From assembly GCF_050003625.1 (NCBI RefSeq), contig NC_134400.1:43386557-43450556 (forward strand): a stretch of 64,000 bases of DNA, in the 5' to 3' direction. Shown here piece by piece: positions 22,290 through 33,950 of this stretch (position 1 is the stretch's first letter; each line of letters starts with the position of its first letter). The translations under genes and the position numbers were made by a program. The notes under the pieces are model-generated. The model was given only the letters and a program-made list of their open reading frames with translations. It searched no databases and was not told the DNA's origin. Source of the stretch: Haematobia irritans. Lineage: Eukaryota > Arthropoda > Insecta > Diptera > Muscidae.

Positions 22290-22617
22290 TCTTCATATTA
22301 TCGAATGACAAGTGATCCAACATTTTCTTCATTTCATCTTGAGTGAGTTGTGGTCTTTCCAAAAATGTACAGAGCCTTTCAATGACCCCTTGTAAGTTGC
22401 TTTTCATCTCCTCATAGGTAACAAAGAATATATGAGGTTCATTACGCATTCTCCAAAAATCAACAGTATGTGTCCAATAACTGGAGTAATTCACCTCACT
22501 ATTGATGAAATCATTGACATATTCCTCCAGAGTCTCACCGAGCCAAAATTTCAAACTTTTTACAAAATGATATGAGGAGATCAAAGCATCTTTGCAGTTA
22601 CGAGCCACATAAATGAT
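22290..22617 (-). pseudogene. Orphan sulfotransferase exon 3
   Basis: On - the frame IIYVARNCKDALISSYHFVK...YWTHTVDFWRMRNE...FFVTYEEMKSNLQGV matches exon 3 of the gene at 14445-14772 almost block for block. Length (328), phases, acceptor (TTTTTCCAG) and donor (AAG A|GTAAGT) are all kept, and there is no stop. No exons 1, 2, 4 or 5 are visible near it on -. It is either a copied exon or what is left of a second, inverted gene. A functional gene with very distant exons cannot be excluded but none is seen to the window's end. Confidence 0.75.
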
Positions 22618-22654
22618 CTGGAAAAATATAAGTAAAAATCAGATTAGAAGTAAA

Positions 22655-23487
22655 GAAGTAGAAATAAAATTTTGAGAGAAATTTCTATAAGAATAAAATT
22701 TTGACAAAATTTTCTATAAGATTAAAATTCTAACAAAATAAAATGTTGGCAAAATTTTGACAACAATTTTCCATAGAAATTAAATTTTGACAAAGTTTTC
22801 TATGGAAATAAAATCCAAATTTTTTAGAAATAAAATTTTGATAAAACATAAAAATAAAATTCTTTAAAATTTTCCATAGAAATAAAATTTTGACAAATTT
22901 TTATATCGAAATAAAATTGTGACAAAATTTTCTATAGAAATAAAGTTTGGAAAAAATTTTCTATAGAAATAATTTTTTTTTTGTTTTGGTTTGTTATTGT
23001 TGGTTTGTACTTCAATCATATTCGTTGTGTTGATCTCAGCTTAAAAACCATTGCGTTGACTAAACCACAGGAGTAGCTTAACCAACAGAGGAAAAGAACT
23101 CTTGTAGTTTACTCAACGCAATGGTTTTTAAGCTGAGATCAAAACAACGAATATGAAATAAAATTTTGATAAAATTTTTTATAGATATACAATTTTGATA
23201 AAATTTTTTATAGAAATATTTTTTTTTACAAAATTTTCTATAGAAATAAAATTTTTAAAAATTTTCCATAAATATAATTTTGACAAAATTTTCTATTGGA
23301 ATAAACTTTGGCTTTAGGTTTGGCAACACTTTCTATAAAAATACAATTTTGACACAATTTTCTATAGGAATAAAATTAAATTTTCTATAAAAGTTAAATT
23401 TCCTATAAAAATAAAATTTAATTTTCTATAAACATAAAATAAAAGTTTCTATAAAAACACTATTTCGAGAAAAATTTTCTATAAAAA
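22655..23487. repeat. 29-bp minisatellite array with inserted hairpin
   Basis: Diverged GAAATAAAATTTTGACAAAA-type units fill the stretch, in the opposite orientation to the array at 11280-13060. A long hairpin sits at 23017-23155. Confidence 0.7.
23017..23155. repeat. Foldback hairpin with 49-bp arms
   Basis: The left arm 23017-23065 (CATATTCGTTGTGTTGATCT...) and right arm 23107-23155 are inverted copies with two differences, around a 41-base loop. A related sequence (TAAAAACCATGCATTGACTAAAC) occurs at 33980-34005, so it belongs to a dispersed family. Confidence 0.85.
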
Positions 23488-26367
23488 CCCAGTAAGGAAA
23501 GTCTAAAGTCGGGCGGGGCCGACTATATTATACCCTGCACCACTTTGTAGATCTAAATTTTCGATACCATATCACATCCGTCAAATGTGTTTGGGGCTAT
23601 ATATAAAGGTTTGTCCCAAATACATACATTTAAATATTACTCGATCTGGAAGAATTTGATAGACTTCTACAAAATCTATAGACTCAAAATTTAAGTCGGC
23701 TAATGCACTAGGGTGGAACACAATGTTAGTAAAAAACCAGATCGGCGAAAAATATATATGGCAGCTATATCTAAATCTGAACCGATTTTTTCCAAAATCA
23801 ATAGGGATCGTCTTTGAGCCGAAACAGGACCCAATACCAAATTTTAGGACAATCGGACTAAAACTGCGAGCTGTACTTTGCACACAAAAATACATCAACA
23901 GACAGACAGACAGACAGACGGACAGACAGACAAATGCACAAACTTATTATACCCTGTACCACAGTAGTGGTGAAGGGTATAAATATGGGAAACATTTAAA
24001 TCTGAAGCAATTTTAAGGAAACTTTGCAAAAGTTTATTTATGATTTATCGCTCGATATATATGTATTAGAAGTTTAGGAAAATTAGAGTCATTTTACAAC
24101 TTTGCGACTAAGCAGTGGCGATTTTACAAGGAAATTGTTGGTATTTTGACCATTTTTGTCGAAATTAGAAAAACATATATATGGGAGCTATATCTAAATC
24201 TGAACCGATTTCAACCAAATTTGGCACGCATAGCAACAATGCTATTTCTACTCTCTGTGCAAAATTTCAACTAAATCGGAGATAAAAATTGGCCTCTGTG
24301 GTCATATGAGTGTAAATCGGGCGAAAGCTATATATGGGAGATATATCTAAATCTGAACCGATTTCAACCAAATTTGGCACGCATAGCTACAATGCTAATT
24401 CTACTCCCTGTGCAAAATTTCAACTAAATCGGAGCCAAAAATTGGCCTCTGTGGTCATATGAGTGTAAATCGGGCAAAAGCTATATATGGGAGATATATC
24501 CAAATCTGAACCGATTTCAACCAAATTTGGCACGCATAGTTTCAATGTTAATTCTACTCCCTGTGCAAAATTTCAACTAAATCGGAGTTAAAAATTGGCC
24601 TCTGTGGTCATATGAGTGTAAATCGGGCGAAAGCTATATATGGGAGATATATCCAAATCTGAACCGATTTCAACCAAATTTGGCTCGTATAGTTACAATG
24701 CTAATTCTACTCCCTGTGCAAAATTTCAACCAAATCGGAGTTAAAAATTCGCCTCTTTGGGCAAATGAGTGTAAATCGGGCGAAAGCTATATATGACAGC
24801 TATATCTAAATCTGAACCGATTTAGCTGGTATTTTGCAAGTTTTTCGAGACCCATAAAATATTCGGATGTACGGAATTTGAAGAAGATCGGTTGATATAC
24901 ACGCCAATTATGACCAGATCGGCGAAAAATATATATGGCAGCTATATCTAAATCTGAACCGATTTTTTCCAAAATCAATAGGGATCGTCTTTGAGCCGAA
25001 ACAGGACCCAATACCAAATTTTAGGACAATCGGACTAAAACTGCGAGCTGTACTTTGCACACAAAAATACATCAACAGACAGACAGACAGACAGACGGAC
25101 AGACAGACGGACAGACAGACAGACGGACATCGCTAAATCGACTCAGAATTTAATTCTAAGCCGATCCGTATACTAAAAGGTTGGTCTATGATTACTCCTT
25201 CTTGGCGTTACATACAAATGCACAAACTTATTATACCCTGTACCACAGTAGTGGTGAAGGGTATAATAAAAATATGGGAAACATTTAAATCTGAAGCAAT
25301 TTTAAGGAAACTTCGCAAAAGTTTATTTATGATTTATTGCTCGATATACATGTATTAGAAGCTTAGGAAAATTAGGGTCATTTTTACAACTTTTCGACTA
25401 AGCAGTGGCGATTTTACAAGGAAAATGTTGGTATTTTGACCATTTTTGTCGAAATCAGAAAAACATATATATGGGAGCTATATCTAAATCTGAATCGATT
25501 TCAACCAAATTTGGCACACATAGCTACAATGCTAATTCTACTCTCTGTGCAAAATTTCAATTAAATCGGAGTAAAAGATTGGCCTCTGTGGTCATATGAG
25601 TGTAAATCGGGCGAAAGCTATATATGGGAGCTATATCTAAATCTGAACCGATTTCAACCAAATTTGGCACGCTTTGCTACAATGTTAATTTTACTCCCTG
25701 TGCAAAATTTCAATTAAATCGGAGTAAAAGATTGGCCTCTGTGGGCAAATGAGTGTAAATCGGGCGAAAGCTATATATGGGAGCTATATCTAAATCTGAA
25801 CCGATTTCAACCAAATTTGACACGCATAGCTATAATGCTAATTCTACTCTCTGTGCAAAATTTAAACTAAATCGGAGCAAAAAATTGGCCTCTGTGGTCA
25901 TTTGAGTGTAAATCGGGCGAAAGCTATATATGGGAGCTATATCTAAATCTGAACCGATTTCAACCGAATTTGACACGCATAGCTATAATGCTAATTTTAC
26001 TCCCTGTGCAAAATTTCAACTACATCGGAGCACAAAATTGGCCTCTGTGGGCAAATGAGTGTAAATCGGGCGAAAGCTATATATGGGAGCTATATCTAAA
26101 TCTGAAACGATTTGGCTGATATTTTGCAAGTTTTTCGAGACTCATAAAATATTCGGATGTACGGAATTTGAGGAAGATCGGTTGATAAACACGCTAACTA
26201 TGACCACATCGGGGATAAATATATATGGCAGCTATATCTAAATCTGAACCGATTTTTTCCAAAACCAATAGCGATTGTCTCTGTCCCAAGAAACGGCCCT
26301 GTGCCAAATTTGAGGACGATCGGACATAATTGCGAGCTGTACTTTGTGCACAAAATTACATATACAG

Positions 26368-26413
<46 letters not shown>

Positions 26414-26562
26414 GGACGGACATCGCTAAATCGACTCAGAATTTAATTCTAAGCCGATCGGTATACTAAAAGATGGGTCTATGACCACTATTTCTTGGCG
26501 TTACATACGAATGCACAAACTTATTATACCCTGTACCACAGTAGTGGTGAAGGGTATAAAAA
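23488..26562 (+). mobile_element. Family A cluster: one head, three tails
   Basis: The head (GTAAGGAAAGTC, GTCGGGCGGGGCCGAC) begins near 23490 and jumps after GTTAGTAAAAAA to the last unit and a tail ending about 23980. Then AATATGGGAAAC opens a headless body of 153-bp units with a tail at about 25265, and a third body ends with a tail at 26562. Each tail has (GACA/GACG)n and the TTATACCCTGTACCAC hairpin. Confidence 0.75.
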
Positions 26563-27201
26563 GTTTACTTGGATCCACAGATTTTGATTCCCCTTATGGC
26601 TTTTGGTATTAATTTTAGCGACTTATCTGGCTTTAAATCTAGGATTTATAAAATTGTCAGTCCTTTTGTTGCGGTATATTAATAAAGCTATTCACATACA
26701 ACAAATTCCAGTTTAAAAATCCAATGGATACTTCAAAGCAAAAAAGATTCAACATTTTAGTTAATTTATCAACGATTTCTTTAAATCAAAAATGTGTCTC
26801 CTATACGATTTTAACGAAGGGACGCAAATTTCAGACATTGCTGTCCTAAATTTAATCAAAAAAAGTTTTGAAGCTAAGATTATAAACTTTATTTTAATTA
26901 AAATTTCATTATATTAAATAAATATGTCCTTAATATTTTGCAAGTCTTCGGAAACCGTACTATACAAGATGGAAGGGTATCTAAGATTCGACCAAATCTT
27001 TGGCATGAATACTGGTTAAAGTTGGTATTGCATTTAAAAAAGCTTGTTTTTAATACTGCCGCTAGCAGAGACTTCCGTAGACGTCAGCATCACTAATAAA
27101 AGCTTTCCTTCATCTGTTTCTTAACATATTTTGTTGACTTGGCTTAGATAGCCGCTGCATCCGATCGTGTTGTATCTCCACCAAATGTTCAGTCGTGTGT
27201 A
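26563..27201. promoter_or_regulatory. Upstream region of the GalNAc-transferase gene
   Basis: AT-rich with no repeat family recognised. An in-frame TAG at 27145-27147 precedes the chosen ATG. TTCAGTCGTGTG at 27188-27199 resembles an insect initiator but is too close to the ATG to be sure; the real start site is not determined. Confidence 0.35.
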
Positions 27202-27707
27202 ATGGTTCGCTCAAAACACTCATACTCTCTGCTGCGGTCTAAGTGTAACAGTAAGCTGACATATTATCTTCTATCGACTCTACTCTCTCTATGTGCTCTG
27301 AGCATTTGCCTGATCGTTTGGTATGGTCGCAATGGTCTAATCGATACCAAAACTAAAGCTCTCTCAAAGATTTTCAAACAGAGAAGCGAACAAGTGCAAC
27401 AACACGCGAGTAATGAGAAATTATTGGGGACTCCGACAAATAATCTACAGCAATTACGTGATAGGCATACCACCACCAATTGGCATAGTGGAGAAATACC
27501 CTACAAAAAATTGCCAAAGGAGCTGACAGCTTTGATTGACTTGGGTCAATCGACCAAAACAAGCAGCTTAGCACCATTAACGCACGAATCCACAAAGAAG
27601 CACTTCGAAGCGAACAATCAAAATGATTTACGTTTAACCGGTTTCAATGTTCAGTTAGCAGAGAGTTTACCTTTGCGGCGGGATGTACCCGATACTCGAC
27701 ACAAAAG
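27202..27707 (+). CDS. GalNAc-transferase exon 1: signal anchor and stem
   Basis: Codes residues 1-168. A basic start (MVRSKHSYSLLRSKCNSK) is followed by a hydrophobic run at 19-40, the layout of a type II Golgi protein. A polar stem leads to GFNVQLAESLPLRRDVPDTR, which matches the family's GYN..S..IPL.R.IPDTR block just before the catalytic domain. The ATG is the first after an in-frame stop. The donor is AG|GTAAGT. Confidence 0.86.
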
Positions 27708-28030
27708 GTAAGTGTGAAACATTAGCCAGACGTATATGGTGAAGGGGGAGGGCTGCGTCTGGTGATCGATAGTTATTTCGCAGTAAAATAAATCAAGAGG
27801 TGCCAAGTTTGTTTTGGTCTTTGCATTAACTGAAACCGTGCATTGAATTATTCAAACTGAAGTGTCTGAGTGAGTGTGTTCATTTAAATTGTAAACAAAT
27901 GCCATATTGATGAGTATATAATCAAAACGATTTTGTGACCTACATTAAAAAAAAAACATACATAACTTAAATTAAAGCCAAAAGTCAAAGTTGTCAAACA
28001 TATTTAATTTAATGTTATTTTGCGGGTAAT
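27708..28030 (+). other. Start of GalNAc-transferase intron 1
   Basis: No coding or repeat signature recognised. It may be unique intron sequence. Confidence 0.4.
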
Positions 28031-28284
28031 GCCTAGTACTAAGTTCGTTTTTGCGAAAAACGAATATCTTCATTTATCTCGGTAAATAGGGTATCAAGCC
28101 CAGGGATGTTAACTTATTTATGCGAAATAATATACCTGCCTATTTTTTCGTGCGAAAAATCCAGGGTTGTATAAATATGTGTTTGAAAATGCTCAAAACA
28201 AAGATTTCGCATATATTCCGCGCTAACGTTTTTTATATGGAGTATAACAGTTTTTCGTGCGAAAACGTTATCTTAGTACTAGGC
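28031..28284. mobile_element. Short MITE, ends GCCTAGTACTAAG
   Basis: The left end GCCTAGTACTAAG and right end CTTAGTACTAGGC are perfect inverted repeats of 12-13 bases, 254 bp apart. The inside has GCGAAAAACGAAT-like words in both directions. No open frame. The target duplication is unclear. Confidence 0.65.
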
Positions 28285-28299
28285 TTAAGACAAGAAACT

Positions 28300-28470
28300 T
28301 CTTTATGCATCTGACAGTGTGTCCATTTATGCGCTGGACTCCGTTACAATTGATTATCGGCTTAACACCCATCCCTCTTCCCACCGCATTACTTCGAGGT
28401 GGACCCCGCGTGGTCCATGATCATCTTCTAGTCCGTATCAAGCTTATATTACTAATGTCGTAGTGTCCAG
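28300..28470 (-). mobile_element. 3' end fragment of the R1-like LINE
   Basis: Read on -, GATACGGACTAGAAG, GGTCCACCTCGAAGTAATGC and GGAGTCCAGCGCATAAATGGAC match the 3' untranslated part of the LINE at 48842-49010 in order. It is only the last about 170 bases. Confidence 0.65.
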
Positions 28471-28589
28471 CCTAATCTTTTTTCTGCGGCGAACTTGTTC
28501 CACATAATATCGTATGGACTTCACTCACGGTTGTCACTCCAGTCAAAATTAACATACCAACATCTGGAGAAAATTTTACCAAAAAACAA

Positions 28590-28795
28590 CCATACAACGA
28601 AATATTATTATCTCTATAGAAAATTTTGTCAAAATATTATTTCTATAAAAAAATTTTGTCAAAATTTTGTCAAAATTTTATTTCTATAAAAAATGTTGCC
28701 AATTTTTTTATTTATAAAAAATTTGACAAAATTTTATTTCCATAAAAAAATTTTTAAAAATTTTATTTTATTTATAAAAAAAAGTGAACCCAACG
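28590..28795. repeat. 29-bp minisatellite
   Basis: About seven diverged TTTCTATAGAAAATTTTGTCA units. Confidence 0.65.
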
Positions 28796-28952
28796 TGGAT
28801 GAAAATATAAATTAATTTTAGAACATTTTAACTAAAATAGTTTTCTAGTTGCAACATGTTATAAATAAGTTAATGCTTTTTGTCAAACTGAAGAATTTTT
28901 TTTAAATAATTATTTTTTTCGGTTGTTTAAGAAAATTTCATATGTTGAAAGA
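28796..28952. repeat. MITE remnant
   Basis: AAAAAAGTGAACCCAACG and later TTAACTAAAATAG resemble the end of the MITE at 59618-60048. The other end is not seen. Confidence 0.4.
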
Positions 28953-29353
28953 AAAAATTGGATTTAAAAATTGGACTAATATGGTCCTAAAAGCCAGAGT
29001 TTTGGCCCAATTTGGTTGAAATTTTGCACAGGGAGTAGATTTAGCATTGTAGCTATGCGCGCCAAATTTGGTTGAAATCGATTCAGATTTAGATATAGCT
29101 CCCATATATATCTTTCGCCCGATATGGACTAATACGGTTCTAATAGCCAGAGTTTTGGCCCAATTTGGTTGGAATTTTGCACAGGGAGTAGATTTAGCAT
29201 TGTAGCTATGCGTGCCAAATTTGGTTGAAATCGGTTCAGATTTATATATAGCTCCCATATATAGCTTTCGTCCGATTTACACTCATATGACCAGGCCAAT
29301 TTTTTACTCCGATTTAGTTGAAATTTTGCACAGGGAGTAGAATTAGCATTGTA

Positions 29354-30289
29354 AAGGGTGATTCTTTTGAGGTTAGGATTTTCATGCATTAGTATTTGAC
29401 AGATCACGTGGGATTTCAGACATGGTGTCAAAGAGAAAGATGCTCAGTATGCTTTGACATTTCATCATGAATAGACTTACTAACGAGCCACAACGTCGAA
29501 TTTTCAGTGAATGGGCCCTAGAAAAGTTGGCAGAAAATCCGCTTTTTTATCGACAAATTTTGTTCAGCGATGAGGCTCATTTCTGGTTGAATGGCTACGT
29601 AAATAAGCAAAATTGCCGCATTTGGAGTGAAGAGCAACCAGAAGCCGTTCAAGAACTGCCCATGCATCCCGAAAAATGCACTGTTTGGTGTGGTTTGTAC
29701 GCTGGTGGAATCATTGGACCGTATTTTTTCAAAGATGCTGTTGGACGCAACGTTACGGTGAATGGCGATCGCTATCGTTCGATGCTAACAAACTTTTTGT
29801 TGCCAAAAATGGAAGAACTGAACTTGGTTGACATGTGGTTTCAACAAGATGGCGCTACATGCCACACAGCTGGCGATTCTATGGCCATTTTGAGGGAAAA
29901 CTTCGGAGAACAATTCATCTCAAGAAATGGACCGGTAAGTTGGCCACCAAGATCATGCGATTTGACGCCTTTAGACTATTTTTTGTGGGGCTACGTCAAG
30001 TCTAAAGTCTACAGAAATAAGCCAGCAACTATTCCAGCTTTGGAAGACAACATTTCCGAAGAAATTCGGGCTATTCCGGCCGAAATGCTCGAAAAAGTTG
30101 CCCAAAATTGGACTTTCCGAATGGACCACCTAAGACGCAGCCGCGGTCAACATTTAAATGAAATTATCTTCAAAAAGTAAATGTCATGGACCAATCTAAC
30201 GTTTCAAATAAAGAACCGATGAGATTTTGCAAATTTTATGCGTTTTTTTAAAAAAAAAAAAGTTATCAAGCTCTTAACAAATCACCCTT
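29354..30289 (+). mobile_element. Internally deleted mariner/Tc1-type transposon
   Basis: The ends AAGGGTGATT / AATCACCCTT are inverted and flanked by TA (29352-29353 and 30290-30291). Beyond ten bases the ends match only partly. At 936 bp it is shorter than needed for a full transposase: the 5' part (GTCAAAGAGAAAGATGC) leads straight into the catalytic half. Confidence 0.8.
29467..30180 (+). pseudogene. Transposase catalytic domain, DNA-binding part deleted
   Basis: The 237-residue open frame has the three acidic blocks: LFSDEAHFWLNG, WFQQDGATCHTA and WPPRSCDLTPLDYFLWG, the last two Asp separated by 36 residues. The C-terminal MDHLRRSRGQHLNEIIF is intact. The N-terminal helix-turn-helix region expected before PQRRIFSEWALEK is absent; seven residues of the usual start (MNRLTNE) are joined to the middle. 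The catalytic frame has no stops, so the deletion is young or the frame is kept. It probably cannot bind its ends. Confidence 0.82.
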
Positions 30290-30411
30290 TATATAGCACC
30301 CAACACATTTGACAGATGTGATATGCTATCGAAAATTTAGATCTACAAAGTGGTGCAGGGTATAATATAGTCGGCCCCGCCCGACTTTAGACTTTCCTTA
30401 CTTGTTTTTTA

Positions 30412-30682
30412 ATAAAATATACTCATTTGAGAGATTTATGAACTCAATCTAAGCAAACTTCTTTATTTTCGGAAAATATGAATTATTTTATTTTGTAGTA
30501 AAATTTTGCACTATATTTGTATACAACTTTTTTTCTTATTTTTAGTTAAAGTCATTAAATTTAGCAAAAAATTATTCAAAGAAGGAACATTTACTCATTG
30601 AGCAAAATTTAACTAAAATCAACTAATCTTCATGAACTAAAATAAAGTTCAGTTGGCATTAGAGTCCCTTTTTTCTGGGTGT
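30412..30682. repeat. MITE remnant ending TTTTTTCTGGGTG
   Basis: TGAACTAAAATAAAGTTCA and a CTGGGTG end resemble the CACCCAGAAAAAAA sequence inside 61660-62160. Only one end is clear. Confidence 0.4.
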
Positions 30683-30747
30683 TTTATTTCTGCAGAAAAT
30701 TTTGTCATAATTTTATTGCTGTAGAAAATTTTGTCAACATTTTTATA
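30683..30747. repeat. Two 29-bp minisatellite units
   Basis: TTTATTTCTGCAGAAAATTTTGTC and a second similar unit. Confidence 0.6.
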
Positions 30748-31621
30748 GCCTTCACCACTACTGTGGTACAGGGTATAATAAGTTTGTGCATTTGTATGTA
30801 ACGCCAAGAAGGAAAAGTATGAGACCCATCGTTTAGTATACCGATCGTCTTAGAATTAAATTCTAAGTCGTTTTGGGGAACAAAGACGATCGATTTTGGA
30901 AAAAATCGGTTCAGATTTAGATATAGCTGTCATATATATTTATCCCCGATCTGGATGTAAATTCCGTACATCCGAATATTTTATGAGTCTCGAAAAACTT
31001 GCAAAATATTATCCAAATCGGTTCAGATTTAGATATAGCTCCCATATATATCTTTCGTCCGATTTGGACTTATATGGTCTCAAAATCCAGGGTTTTGCCG
31101 TGATTTGCTTCAAATTTCGCACAAGGAGTACGTTTAGTAGTATCGGTAATTGCGCCAAATTTGGTTGAAATCGGTTCAGATTTAGATATGGATCCCATAT
31201 ATATCTTCCGTCCGATTTGCACTCATATGACCAGGGGGCCAAAGTTATACTCCCATTTACGTGAAATTTCGCATAGATAGCAGAATTATTATTCTAACTG
31301 TACATGTCAAATTTAGTCAAAATCGTTTCAGATTATATATAGCTCCCATATATATGTACACCAGAGTTGGGGAAATATGTTATGGTAGACTGTTACACAT
31401 TTTAGACCTATTTTCAATGGAAGTTTCCTCCAATTAACTGGATAGCGTTAGCCGATTTAAATTTTAATTCTAGAGATTTTGTAGAAGTAAAAAAATTGTC
31501 TCCTTTATATAGCTTCCAGCAAATGTGAAGTAGTTGAGATGGTAACGCAAATTTTGGCCTACATATGGGTGAAGGGTATAATATAGTCGGCCCCGCCCGA
31601 CTTTAGACTTTAATTACTTGT
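30748..31621 (-). mobile_element. Family A element, minus, short but with both ends
   Basis: On - the head is at 31621-31545 and the hairpin tail at about 30790-30748 (CTTCACCACTACTGTGGTACAGGGTATAATAAG on +). The 153-bp units between are partly deleted and the GTCY tract is gone. Confidence 0.68.
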
Positions 31622-33361
31622 TATACCCTCCACCATAGGATGGGGGTATATTAACTTTGTCATTCCGTTTGTAACATATCGAAATATTGCTCTAAGACCC
31701 AATAAAGTATATATATTCTGGGTCGTGGTGAAATTCTGAGTCGATCTGAGCATGTCCGTCCGTCCGTCTGTTGAAATCACGCTAACTTCCGAACGAAACA
31801 AGCTATCGACTTGAAACTTGGCACAAGTAGTTGTTATTGATGTCGGTCGGATGGTATTGAAAATGGCCCATTTTTACGTATAGCCCCCATATCCACTTTT
31901 ACGTATAGCCCCCATATAAACGGACCCCCAACTTTGGCTTGCGATTGCTCTAAGAGCAGCAAATTTCATCTGATCCGGCTGAAATTTGGTACATGGTGTT
32001 AGTATCTATAACCATTCAAAAATTGGTCCGTAACGGTCCACTTTTACGTATAGCCCCCATATAAACGGACCCCCAAATTTGGCTTGAGATCACTCTAAGA
32101 GAAGCAAATTTCATCCGATCCGGCTGAAATTTGGTACATGGTGTTAGTATATGATCTCTTACAACCATGCAAAAATTGCTCCATATCGGTCCATAATTAT
32201 ATATAGCCCCCATATAAACCGATCCCCCGATTTGGCTTGCGGAGCCTCTAAGAGAACCAAATTTCATCCGATCCGGCTGAAATTTGGTACATGGTGTTGG
32301 TATATGTTCTCTAATGACCACGCAAAAATTGGTCCACATCGGTCATAATTATATATAGCCCCCATATAAACCGATCCTCCGATTTGGCTTGCGGAGCCTC
32401 TAAGAGAACCAAATTTAATCCGATCCGGCTGAAATTTGGTACATGGTGTTAGAATATGGTATCTAACAACCATGCAAAAATTGGTCCACATCGGTCCATA
32501 ATTATATATAGCCCCCATATAAACCGATCCCACCATTTGGCTTGCGGAGCCTCTAAGAGAGACAAATTTCATCCGATCGGGCTGAAATTCGGTACATGGT
32601 TTTGGTATATGTTCTTTAATGACCATGCAAAAATTGGTCCACATCGGCCCATAATTATATATAGCCCCCATATAAACCGATCCCCCGATTTGGCTTGCGA
32701 GGCCTCTAAGAGAAGCAAATTTCATCCGATCCGGCTGAAATTTGGTACATGGTGTTAGTATATGGTCTCTAACAACCATGCAAAAATTGGTCCACATCGG
32801 TCCATAATTATATATAGCCCCCATATAAACCGATGCTCAGATTTTACCTCAGGAGCCTGTTAGAGGAGCAAAAGTCATCCGATTCGATTGAAATTTTTTC
32901 CATGGTGTTAGTATATTGTCTCTAACAACCATGCCAAAATTGGTCTATATCGGTCCATAATTATATATAGCCCCCATAGATGTTAATAAATGGGCTCAAA
33001 CACCCGTGCAAAAATTGGGTGATATCGGTCCATAATTATATATAGGCCCCATATAAACCGATCCCCAGATTTGACCTCCGGAGCACCTTGGAAGAGCAAA
33101 ATTCTTCCCATTCGGTTGAAATTTGGTACGTGATGTTAGTATAGGGTATCCAACAACCATGCAGGAATTGGTTCCTTTTGGAGAAGCAAAATTCATCCGA
33201 TCTGGTTGAAATTTGGTACGTGGTGGTAGTATATGATATTTAACAACCATGTGAGTTGAAATTTGTGGATGACAGTCTTCCGTAGAAGTTTCTACGCAAT
33301 CCATGGTGGAGGGTACATAAGATACGGCCTGGCCGAACTTACGGCCGTATATACTTGTTTT
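31622..33361 (-). mobile_element. Family B element, minus, complete
   Basis: The tail lies at 31622-31655 (ATACCCTCCACCATAGGATGGGGG on +), then GTCCGTCCGTCCG, about seven 153-bp units (31900-33060), and the head at 33361-33290 (GGCCTGGCCGAACTTACGGCC on +). Long open frames here follow the 153-bp period and are not genes. Confidence 0.72.
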
Positions 33362-33602
33362 TTTACTAACATTGTGTTCCACCCTAGTGCATTAGCTGAC
33401 TTAAATTTTGAGTCAATAGATTTTGTAGAAGTATATCAAATTCTGTCCAGATCGAGTGATATTTAAATGTATGTATTTGGCACAAACCTTTATATATAGC
33501 ATTTGACGGATGTGATATGGTATCGAAAATTTAGATCTACAAAGTTGAGCAGGGTATAATATAGTCGGCCCCACCCGACTTTAAACTTTCCTTACTTGTT
33601 TT
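33362..33602 (-). repeat. Family A head only, minus
   Basis: The 241-base stretch is exactly the head module: on - AACAAGTAAGG to GGAACACAATGTTAGTAAAA. The same head module stands alone at 15139 and 15386. Confidence 0.7.
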
Positions 33603-33950
33603 TCTATAGCAAATTGTGTCAAACTTTTCCTTCTATAGAAAATTTTGTCCAAATTTTAATTCTATAGAAAATTTTGTCAAAATTTTATTTCTGTAGCAAA
33701 TTTTGTCAAAATGTTATTTCTATAGAAAATTTTGTCAAAATTTTATTTCTGTAGAAAATGTCAAAAATTTATTTCTATGGACATTTTGTCAAAATTTTAT
33801 TTCTTTAGAAAATGTTGTCAAAATATTATTTTATTTTTAAAAGTTTTGTCAACTTTTTATTTCTATAGAAAATTTTGTCATAAATTTATTTCTATAGAAA
33901 ATTTTGTCAAAAATTTATTTCTATAGAAAATTTTGTCAAAAATTTATTTC
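33603..33950. repeat. 29-bp minisatellite, well-conserved units
   Basis: TTCTATAG recurs at 33603, 33632 and 33661 (29 bp apart). About twelve units. Confidence 0.8.

Larger units (their letters stand above)
28953..30411 (-). mobile_element. Family A element, minus, carrying a mariner insertion
   Basis: On - the head lies at 30411-30292 (AACAAGTAAGG, GTCGGGCGGGGCCGAC) and two to three 153-bp units at 29353-28953. No tail is present. The transposon at 29354-30289 separates them. Text between head and body is missing, so the copy lost internal sequence as well. Confidence 0.65.

Noticed and set aside
26365..26420. Open frame with a VCLSVCLSVC repeat
   Set aside because: It is the translation of the (GACA)n tract in the family A tail.
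30896..31168. Open frames such as MEKIGSDLDIAVIYIF..., repeated near 1699-1986, 18020-18211, 24787-25017 and 51066-51407
   Set aside because: All lie in family A bodies and tails and reflect the repeat, not a gene family.
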